A DNA stretch of 12,129 bases from the NCBI GenBank assembly GCA_023405705.1, contig JAEXXR010000511.1, forward strand, positions 1 through 12,129, written 5' to 3'. A program made the translations under genes and the position numbers. Below the pieces are notes generated by a model. That model ran no database searches. It worked only from the letters and a program-made list of their open reading frames with translations, and was not told the origin of the DNA. Positions within the stretch are counted from its first letter, which is position 1, and every line of letters begins with the position of its first letter. Of the stretch, positions 5,294 to 11,054 are shown in pieces. The stretch is from Actinomycetes bacterium (GTDB taxonomy: Bacteria > Actinomycetota > Thermoleophilia > Solirubrobacterales > Solirubrobacteraceae).

Positions 5294-6778
5294 ATGAGCG
5301 AACCCGCGGCCGAACCCGAGCAGCACGGCGTCCTCACGGGGCCTGACGCCGGCAACCGCGCGATCCGCGGAGGGCTCGTGCGCACCGCCGGATACGGAGC
5401 GGGCCTGCTCCTCACGGCGATCGCGTCGATCTTCCTGCTGCGTCACCTCGGCGTGGTCCGGTTCGGTCAGTTCACGACCGTGATCGCGATCGTCACCGTC
5501 GTGCAGGGCCTCACGGACGCCGGCCTGACCGTCGTGGGACAGCGGCTGTACGTCCACGCCGACGCCGTGCGTCGTCGCACGCTGCTGGCCGACCTCGTCG
5601 GCATCCGGCTCGTGCTGACCCCGCTCGGCGTGACGGTCGGCGTCGCGTTCGCCGTCGTCGCCGGCTATCCGAACGCGCTGGTGACGGGCACGCTGCTGGC
5701 GGGGCTCGGCGTCGTGCTGTCGGCGGTCGCGATGACGCTCGTGATGCCGCTCAGCGTCGACCTCCGGTACGGCCGCGTGACCGTCGTCGAGCTGTCGCGC
5801 CAGCTGGTGATCGTCGGCGGGATCGTCGCGCTCGTGATCGCCGGCTCCGGCCTGCTGCCGTTCTTCGCGGTCTACGGCGTCGCCGGCGCCGCCGGGGTCG
5901 CCGTCGCGCTCGCCGTCACGGGCGCGGGCGCCTGGGTCACCCCGCGGTTCGCCTGGAGCGAGTGGCGCCCCGTGCTGCGCGAGGCGTGGCCGGTCGCGCT
6001 CAGCATGGTCGTCAACACGACCTACGTGCGCGCGCTGATCGTGATCAGCTCGATCGTCGCGACCGCCGAGCAGACCGGTCTGTTCGCGACCTCCTACCGC
6101 GTGTCGGAGATCCTCCTCGGCGTGCCGCAGATGATGATCGGCGCGGCGTTCCCGATCCTCGCGCACGCCCACGTCGCGGACGCGAGACGGCTCGCGTACG
6201 TGCTCCAGCGGATGGGGGAGGCGGCACTGCTGCTCGGCCTCGGCCTCGGCCTGGTGCTCGTGCTCGGCGCCGAGCCGATCGTGCAGCTGCTCGGCGGGAG
6301 CGAGTTCGCGGCGGCCGCCGATCCGCTGCGGATCCAGTCGGTCGCGATCGCGGGCGCGTTCCTGACGCAGGTCGGCACGATCGGCCTGATCGCGATCCAG
6401 CGTCAGCGCCAACTCGTGCTCGTCAACCTCGTCGCGCTCGTCGTCGTGCTGGTGCTCGGCTTCACGCTGATCCCGCTCTGGGGCGCGAACGGCGCCGCGC
6501 TCGCCGCCAGCATCGGCGAGGTCGTGCTCGCGATCACCGCGCTCGCGATGCTCGCCCGCGTCCGGCCCGACCTGCGGCCGAGCCTGCGCTACGTGCCCAA
6601 GCTCGTCGCGGCGGCCGGCATCGCCGGCCTCTGCGTGCTGCTGCCGTTGCCGGCGGTCGTGCAGACGATGCTCGCCGTCGGGGTCTACGGCGGCCTCGCG
6701 CTCATGTTCCGCGCGGTTCCGGCCGAGCTGTTCGAGGCGCTGCCGGGACGGCGCGCCGGCGGCGCGGCGGGCGGCTAG
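5294..6778 (+). CDS. Wzx/MATE-like polysaccharide flippase
   Basis: The protein has 494 residues with about a dozen hydrophobic helices spread from residue 31 to residue 472, the size and shape of the oligosaccharidyl-lipid flippase superfamily (polysaccharide biosynthesis proteins). Typical features are RHLGVVRFGQF (50-60) after the first helix, GLFATSYRVSEILL (262-275) in the middle and LLGGSEFAAAADPLRI (332-347) in the second half. These proteins move lipid-linked repeat units from the cytoplasmic to the outer face of the membrane. ATG 5294 is chosen because homologues begin shortly before the first helix and the TACCGT hexamer lies just upstream. The in-frame ATG 5183 would add 37 Arg-rich residues and remove most of the promoter region. 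It is the only plus-strand gene between two minus-strand blocks. Its stop overlaps that of the FkbM gene. The cargo is unknown. Confidence 0.92.
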   Translation: MSEPAAEPEQHGVLTGPDAGNRAIRGGLVRTAGYGAGLLLTAIASIFLLRHLGVVRFGQFTTVIAIVTVVQGLTDAGLTVVGQRLYVHADAVRRRTLLADLVGIRLVLTPLGVTVGVAFAVVAGYPNALVTGTLLAGLGVVLSAVAMTLVMPLSVDLRYGRVTVVELSRQLVIVGGIVALVIAGSGLLPFFAVYGVAGAAGVAVALAVTGAGAWVTPRFAWSEWRPVLREAWPVALSMVVNTTYVRALIVISSIVATAEQTGLFATSYRVSEILLGVPQMMIGAAFPILAHAHVADARRLAYVLQRMGEAALLLGLGLGLVLVLGAEPIVQLLGGSEFAAAADPLRIQSVAIAGAFLTQVGTIGLIAIQRQRQLVLVNLVALVVVLVLGFTLIPLWGANGAALAASIGEVVLAITALAMLARVRPDLRPSLRYVPKLVAAAGIAGLCVLLPLPAVVQTMLAVGVYGGLALMFRAVPAELFEALPGRRAGGAAGG

Positions 6779-7587
6779 CCGACGCGTTCGTACAGCGCGT
6801 CGTGGTGCGTCAGCAGCGCGGCGAAGCGGTAGCGCTCGCCGAGCGCCCGCTCGACCGCCTCGCGGTGCACGGCGTCCTGCACCTCGACGAGGAGCAGCCG
6901 CGGCGCGTGGCGCTCGAGGTCGAGCCCGCGGAGCGCGACCGGCTCGAACCCCTCGAGATCGAGCGACATCAGATCGATCTCAGGAGCGCCGGCCTCGTCG
7001 AGCAGGCCGGACAGCGTCCGGCCCGGGGCGGATACCTGCATCGGCGCTTCGAGGCCGAGCGAGAACGCCTGCGCGACGTAGGCTTCGTCCTCCGCGGCGG
7101 AGCCTCTCGCTCCGCTGACGACCGACATCAGCCCGCCGTACTGGAGCGTGAGCTGCTCTCCATCCTGCTCGGGTGCGACCAGCGCCGCGTGGACGACCCT
7201 GGAGCCGGGGCGCTCGAGCACCGCCTCGCGATGCAGGTGGGGGATCGGCTCGACAAGCAGCCCCGACCAGCCGCGGAAGCGTTCGAGGTGGTAGGTGTTG
7301 GACTGTTCGAAGCCGTCGTTGGCTCCGGCCTCGACGAAGTAGCCCCCGTGGAGGTCTCCGATCCATCTGTCCAGTTTGTCGTCGAGGCCGTGCAGCGACG
7401 GACGTGAGAGGCTGACGTCGCCGTTGGCCTCGGCGGCGCGTCGCGCGGCCCGCCGACGGCGGCGCTGCCAGCGCAGATACGCCGGGCCGGCGCCGGACCG
7501 CGCGACGACGGGGAACCGGTGCAAAGCTGTGCCGAGGTGCCGCTTCCAGGCCGGTTCCGGCTGGCCGTCGCGGGGCGTCGAAGACAT
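6775..7587 (-). CDS. FkbM-family SAM-dependent methyltransferase
   Basis: The protein has 270 residues, normal for the FkbM (Methyltransf_21) family. The head is basic, with an Arg-rich run (RWQRRRRRAARR, residues 39-50). The SAM-binding motif I is YFVEAGANDGFEQ (83-95). LLVEPIP (110-116) gives the acidic residue Glu113 at the end of the second strand. IDLMSLDLEGFE (204-215) is the family's second hallmark. Family members O-methylate sugars or other small hydroxylated products, and they are frequent in polysaccharide loci. The start at ATG 7587 is supported by TAGCCT 8 bases upstream and absence of a better start. It lies 43 bases after the GT2 gene on the same strand. Its TAG stop and that of the convergent flippase share the palindrome CTAG. 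The methyl acceptor is inferred to be a glycan; this is not proven. Confidence 0.92.
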   Translation of the reverse strand: MSSTPRDGQPEPAWKRHLGTALHRFPVVARSGAGPAYLRWQRRRRRAARRAAEANGDVSLSRPSLHGLDDKLDRWIGDLHGGYFVEAGANDGFEQSNTYHLERFRGWSGLLVEPIPHLHREAVLERPGSRVVHAALVAPEQDGEQLTLQYGGLMSVVSGARGSAAEDEAYVAQAFSLGLEAPMQVSAPGRTLSGLLDEAGAPEIDLMSLDLEGFEPVALRGLDLERHAPRLLLVEVQDAVHREAVERALGERYRFAALLTHHDALYERVG

Positions 7588-7630
7588 GCGGCCGTAGGCT
7601 ACCGTGCCGTCGGGTTGCGGGTCCGGCCGC
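7588..7630. repeat. Inverted 7-mers bounding the FkbM-GT2 intergenic gap
   Basis: GCGGCCG (7588-7594) touches the FkbM start codon and its exact reverse complement CGGCCGC (7624-7630) touches the GT2 stop codon. The 29-base spacer holds the FkbM -10 hexamer. Each arm contains the self-complementary CGGCCG, so the pairing may be coincidental. Confidence 0.25.
7596..7601 (-). promoter_or_regulatory. Candidate -10 element of the FkbM gene
   Basis: TAGCCT on the minus strand ends 8 bases before ATG 7587. No ribosome-binding site intervenes. It suggests a separate, nearly leaderless transcript for the FkbM gene within block B. Confidence 0.45.
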
Positions 7631-8560
7631 TCAGCGCATCGTGCGCAGGCGGCGGATCGCCTCCGCGAGGCCGATCGACTCCTCGAGCGCGCCGGCCGGC
7701 AGGCGATGCGAGCCGCGGCCGGCAGCCCGCCAGCCGGCGGCGCGGCTGCGGAGAGGGACGAGCGTGCGGTGGCGCAACGCGCCCCAGGCGACGACGAGCG
7801 CGTCGAGCACGAGCGCGTGCAGCGCTCCGCGCGTGCGCAGCACTCCCCAGCGGCGCAGCAGGAATCCGCGGGCGAAGCCGGCGAGCCAGCGCTGCCGGGG
7901 CGAGTCGACGCCGATCGTCGCACCGCCGAGATGGACGCCGCGCGCGGCCGGGGCGTCCGCCGCACGCCATCCTGCGACACGGAGCCGGAGGGCGAGGTCG
8001 ACGTCCTCGCCGTAGGCGATCAGCCGCTCGTCGAATCCGCCGACGGCCTCGAACGCGGCGCGGCGGTAGGCCGCGGCCCCGCCGCTCGGGCCTGCCAGCA
8101 GCGCCGACGTCGCGATCGCGTTCGCCGGGGTGTCGCGGCGGTGGCGGTTGTAGGCGGCGAGGCCGCGGTCGAGCTCGACGCCGAAGCCGTCGACCAGCTC
8201 ACGGCCCGGCATCAGCGTCAGTCCGGCGACCATCCCGACGGCGGCGTCGGCGCGCAGCGGCGCGACCATCTCGGCGACGAACGCCGGGTCGGCGTCGAGG
8301 TCGTTGTTGACGAGCACGATCGCCTCGCCGTCGCCGGCCGCCGCACCGGCGTTGACCGCGGCGCCGAAGCCGACGTTGCGTGGCAGCTCGACGAACGTGA
8401 CGTCCGGGAACCGCTCGCGCAGGAGCTCGGCAGTTCCGTCGTGCGACGCGTTGTCGACGACGATCACGCGGTGCCCCTCGGTCTGTCGCGCGAGGTGATC
8501 GAGGCAGGACGGGAGCACCTCGCGACCGTGCCACGTGACGACGACGACGTCGGCGGTCAC
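7631..8560 (-). CDS. Family 2 glycosyltransferase (rhamnosyltransferase-like)
   Basis: The protein has 309 residues. The GT-A core shows VVVVTWHGREVL (5-16), VIVVDNASHDGT (32-43, with uridine-binding Asp36), LPRNVGFGAAVNAG (59-72) and VLVNNDLDADP (82-92), in which NND replaces DxD for metal binding. GPSGGAAAYRRAAF (157-170) and the catalytic-loop YGEDVDLALRL (183-193) follow. This arrangement is typical of WbbL/RfbF-like enzymes that add rhamnose or other deoxysugars to lipid-linked glycans, though specificity cannot be assigned. The C-terminal 80 residues are basic and may touch the membrane. The GTG start at 8560 overlaps the stop of the upstream GT4 gene as GTGA, so translation is probably coupled. 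No separate promoter or Shine-Dalgarno sequence is seen. Confidence 0.92.
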   Translation of the reverse strand: MTADVVVVTWHGREVLPSCLDHLARQTEGHRVIVVDNASHDGTAELLRERFPDVTFVELPRNVGFGAAVNAGAAAGDGEAIVLVNNDLDADPAFVAEMVAPLRADAAVGMVAGLTLMPGRELVDGFGVELDRGLAAYNRHRRDTPANAIATSALLAGPSGGAAAYRRAAFEAVGGFDERLIAYGEDVDLALRLRVAGWRAADAPAARGVHLGGATIGVDSPRQRWLAGFARGFLLRRWGVLRTRGALHALVLDALVVAWGALRHRTLVPLRSRAAGWRAAGRGSHRLPAGALEESIGLAEAIRRLRTMR

Positions 8561-9693
8561 GCGAGAAGCTCGTCGTAGGCGGCGCGCAGGCGGGCGGCCT
8601 GCGCGGCATCGGAGAACCGTTCGAGGCGCGCCGGGTCCGGGGCGCGCCGCGTGCCGGGGGGAGCTGCGAGCGGGCCGTCCGCGAGCACGTCGGCGAGCCC
8701 GGTCCAGTCGCCGGGCGGGAACAGCGTGCCGTCGTCGCCGACGACCTCCGGGATGGCGCCGCTCGCGGCGGCGACGATCGGGACATGGGCGGCCATCGAC
8801 TCCGCGAGCACCATCCCGAACTGCTCCTCCCAGAACGGGACTGCCAGCGACCCCAGGAAGAGGCAGGTCGCCTCGGCGTAGACCAGCGGCAGCTCGTCGT
8901 GGTCGACGAAGCCGCGCAGCTCGACCACGTCGCCGAGGCCGAGATCGTCCACGACGGCGCGCAGGCGCTTCTCCTCGGGCCCGCGCCCGACGATCAGGAC
9001 GCGAAGGTCGTCCCGGCCGCGCGACCGCAGCAGCGCGACCGCGCGAAGCAGATCCTGGTGACCCTTCTCCCAGACGAGCCGGCCGATCGAGAGGATGAGC
9101 CGTCTGCCGTCGGGGCGCGGCTGCGCCGTCCGTGCGGGCGCGAACCGCTCGACCGCGATGCCGGGCTGCGCGACGGTGATGCGCTCCGCCGGCGCACCCT
9201 CGAGGAGCAGCGCGTCGCGGGCGCGCTCGGTGGTTGGGAGGAAGCGGTCCACGGCACCGAGCACGGTGCGGCGGTAGCGCCGAGTGCGCACGTTGCGGTA
9301 CGCATCGACGAACGGCAGCGTCTCCCACACGGTGAGCGCGAGCTTGTAGCCGAGCGCGGGCTGCAATCGCGCGGCCTGCCAAGAGAACCAGTAGCCGAGC
9401 TCCGCGGAATGGACCACGTCGGCGCCGCGCAGCGCCTCGGGGAGCCCGAGGTAGCGCTCGCCGACCGCCTTGGTCGCGAGCCTGCCGAGCGGCCCGCCTG
9501 GAATCCGCCCGCCGGCGGTTCGGATCGGAAGCTTGCGCAGCCTCAGCGCGCTGACGTCGTAGTCGTTCGTGTCGGGAACCACCACCGAGACGTCGTAGCC
9601 GTCGCCCAGCCGCTCCCACGCGCGCAGCTCCCAGACGTTCGCCGCGGTGCCGCGGAGAAGGACGATCCGTCTGACGTCGGCGGGAGCGGACAT
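8557..9693 (-). CDS. Family 4 glycosyltransferase
   Basis: The protein has 378 residues with the two-domain GT-B layout. The C-terminal nucleotide-sugar domain has LSIGRLVWEKGHQDLLRA (201-218, with Arg205 and Lys210 for the donor phosphates), LIVGRGPEEKRLR (233-245), LRGFVDHDELP (259-269) and the retaining-GT4 signature EQFGMVLAE, with Glu290 and Glu298 in E-x7-E spacing. The N-terminal domain starts VLLRGTAANVWELRAW and lacks the glycine-rich GG loop seen in many GT4 enzymes. The start at ATG 9693 is favoured by TACCCT 6 bases upstream. The enzyme is cytoplasmic or membrane-associated and adds a sugar with retention of configuration. It overlaps the following GT2 gene by four bases, so the two probably act in sequence on one glycan. 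Donor and acceptor are unknown. Confidence 0.92.
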   Translation of the reverse strand: MSAPADVRRIVLLRGTAANVWELRAWERLGDGYDVSVVVPDTNDYDVSALRLRKLPIRTAGGRIPGGPLGRLATKAVGERYLGLPEALRGADVVHSAELGYWFSWQAARLQPALGYKLALTVWETLPFVDAYRNVRTRRYRRTVLGAVDRFLPTTERARDALLLEGAPAERITVAQPGIAVERFAPARTAQPRPDGRRLILSIGRLVWEKGHQDLLRAVALLRSRGRDDLRVLIVGRGPEEKRLRAVVDDLGLGDVVELRGFVDHDELPLVYAEATCLFLGSLAVPFWEEQFGMVLAESMAAHVPIVAAASGAIPEVVGDDGTLFPPGDWTGLADVLADGPLAAPPGTRRAPDPARLERFSDAAQAARLRAAYDELLA

Positions 9694-9699
9694 GGCGGC

Positions 9700-9705
9700 A
9701 GGGTA
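9700..9705 (-). promoter_or_regulatory. Candidate -10 element of the GT4-GT2 pair
   Basis: TACCCT on the minus strand ends 6 bases before ATG 9693, so transcription would start at or next to the A of the start codon. It is the same hexamer as before the GT39 gene. It lies in the 26-base gap after the upstream methyltransferase. Confidence 0.45.
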
Positions 9706-9719
9706 CCCGGGGCTTCGGC

Positions 9720-10376
9720 TCAGGCGGCCCGTGCGAGCACGTACCACTGCCCGACGGTGAACTCGGTCGAGCGGCCGCCTGTGAGGCGGTCGAGCTGGCG
9801 GGTGCGCCCGAGCGGGGGGTGGTCGACGCGCTCGACGCGCCAGCCGGCCGACTCGACCGCGGCGACGATGTCCGCGCGGGTGAACCAGCGCAGGTGCGTG
9901 TTGTCGCGGTGGCCATGCTCGGTGTATCCGAACGTGCCGCGGACGACGAGGTCCCAGACGAGCGAGAGGTGGCGGGCGTTGGGCACCGAGACCTGCAGAT
10001 GCGCGCCCGGCGACGCCAGCTCGCGCAGCCCTCGCATCACGGCGACCGGGTCGACGAGGTGCTCGAGCACGTCGAGGCAGAGGATCGTGTCGAAGCGCTC
10101 GTCCGAGAGCTCGGCGAGCGCCTCCTCGACGGGCCCTGCGATCGCACGGTCGAGCACCTCGGCGGCGCGTGCCGCCTGCTCGGGGACGTACTCGACTCCG
10201 ACGACCCGCGTCGCACCTTCTCCGCGCAGGCTGGCGCCGACGACGCCGGCTCCGCAGCCGACGTCCAGTACGGCTCTCAGCGGGCGCGGAAGACCGGCGA
10301 CGACGTCGCTGCGGAGGTTCTCGTAGTAGCCGGTCGACTTCGCGCTCGGCGGGGTCTCGTTCACCATCGTCTCCAT
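9720..10376 (-). CDS. Class I SAM-dependent methyltransferase (Methyltransf_23-like)
   Basis: The protein has up to 218 residues. Motif I is VLDVGCGAGVVG (36-47). VVGVEYVPEQA (58-68) ends the second strand with acidic Glu62. TILCLDVLEHLVDP (97-110) is motif II/III. HLRWFTRADI (161-170) is a frequent signature of methyltransferases in polysaccharide and lipid loci, where it contacts the acceptor side. The acceptor is unknown; a sugar hydroxyl or lipid carrier is plausible. The ATG at 10376 has GGGAAGG only one base upstream. An internal ATG at 10367 has the same site 10 bases away and may be the true start, giving 215 residues. It lies 22 bases after the neighbouring methyltransferase, has no TANNNT hexamer near its start, and is probably co-transcribed with that gene. 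The two share a similar central block and could be old duplicates. Confidence 0.9.
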   Translation of the reverse strand: METMVNETPPSAKSTGYYENLRSDVVAGLPRPLRAVLDVGCGAGVVGASLRGEGATRVVGVEYVPEQAARAAEVLDRAIAGPVEEALAELSDERFDTILCLDVLEHLVDPVAVMRGLRELASPGAHLQVSVPNARHLSLVWDLVVRGTFGYTEHGHRDNTHLRWFTRADIVAAVESAGWRVERVDHPPLGRTRQLDRLTGGRSTEFTVGQWYVLARAA

Positions 10377-10377
10377 G

Positions 10378-10384
10378 CCTTCCC
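10378..10384 (-). promoter_or_regulatory. Ribosome-binding site of the second class I methyltransferase
   Basis: GGGAAGG on the minus strand is one base from ATG 10376 but 10 bases from the in-frame ATG 10367. This spacing argues for the inner start codon. Confidence 0.45.
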
Positions 10385-10398
10385 GTGCGGGGCGACGT

Positions 10399-11016
10399 CT
10401 ACGCGCCGCCGGCTCCCGCGCCGTCGATCGGGCGGACCGCGGCGATCCAGACGTTGCGGCGCATGATCGGCAGCCACGCGAGCGCGACGAACGGCTGCGG
10501 GCGCCGCCTCGCGCGGGTCCGGGCCGAGAGGATGCCGATTCCCGGCATCACCGATTCGTAGCCGACCTGCTCGACCGCGAACCCCTGGTCGGCGAACAGC
10601 AGCCGGAAGCTCTTGCGCGTGAACGGCCGCCGATGGGTGTAGTCGTCCCACACCCATCGCTGCGCGTCCGGGGAGGACGCGAAGACGCGGCCGCCGGGGC
10701 GCAGGACGCGCAGCGTCTCGCGTACGACGGCGACCGGGTCGGCGACGTGCTCCAGCAGATCCTTCAGCACGACGCCGTCGAAGCTGGCGTCGTCGAACGG
10801 AAGCGGACGGCCGACGTCGTGCAGCGAGACGTTGCGGTTGCGCGCGGCGGCCGCGGCGACCGCGTCCGGGGAGCCGTCGACGCCGGTGTAGTCGGCGAAG
10901 TGGTCGGCGATCCAGCCCGTCCCGCAGCCGACGTCGAGCAGTCTCGCCGACGGCGCGAAGTGGCGGGTGACGTCACGGTGGTAGCCCGGCTGCTCATGCC
11001 AGTCGAAGTAGCCCAT
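10399..11016 (-). CDS. Class I SAM-dependent methyltransferase (Methyltransf_11-like)
   Basis: The protein has 205 residues. It begins MGYFDWHEQPGYHRDV, then motif I LLDVGCGTGWIADHF (26-40) and GVDGSPDAV (45-53), with acidic Asp47 for the SAM ribose. PLPFDDASFDGVVLKDLLEHV (71-91) contains motif II. LRVLRPGGRVF (102-112) is motif III. HRRPFTRKSF (128-137) resembles the acceptor-side loop of polysaccharide-locus methyltransferases. The start at ATG 11016 is preferred over one five codons upstream, because TAGTGT lies 11 bases before it and would be destroyed as a promoter if translated. It is the first gene of minus-strand block B and faces a divergent GT4 gene across 38 bases. The methyl acceptor cannot be told; C- or O-methylation of a nucleotide sugar or glycan is likely from context. 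Confidence 0.9.
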   Translation of the reverse strand: MGYFDWHEQPGYHRDVTRHFAPSARLLDVGCGTGWIADHFADYTGVDGSPDAVAAAAARNRNVSLHDVGRPLPFDDASFDGVVLKDLLEHVADPVAVVRETLRVLRPGGRVFASSPDAQRWVWDDYTHRRPFTRKSFRLLFADQGFAVEQVGYESVMPGIGILSARTRARRRPQPFVALAWLPIMRRNVWIAAVRPIDGAGAGGA

Positions 11017-11027
11017 GAGGACGGCGC

Positions 11028-11033
11028 ACACTA
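11028..11033 (-). promoter_or_regulatory. Candidate -10 element of minus-strand block B
   Basis: TAGTGT on the minus strand ends 11 bases before ATG 11016. It is 8 bases from the opposing TACGAT hexamer, so the two promoters would overlap. Confidence 0.4.
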
Positions 11034-11041
11034 GCGACGAC

Positions 11042-11047
11042 TACGAT
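11042..11047 (+). promoter_or_regulatory. Candidate -10 element of the right-edge GT4 gene
   Basis: TACGAT ends 7 bases before GTG 11055, with no Shine-Dalgarno sequence between. The spacing fits a leaderless mRNA starting at or near the GTG. Confidence 0.45.
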
Positions 11048-11054
11048 CTCGCGC

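Noticed and set aside
4928..6412. A 494-codon minus-strand frame over the flippase
   Set aside because: It is hydrophilic and low in complexity (Arg, Asp, His, Gln), antisense to a clear membrane protein, and spans the divergent promoter region.
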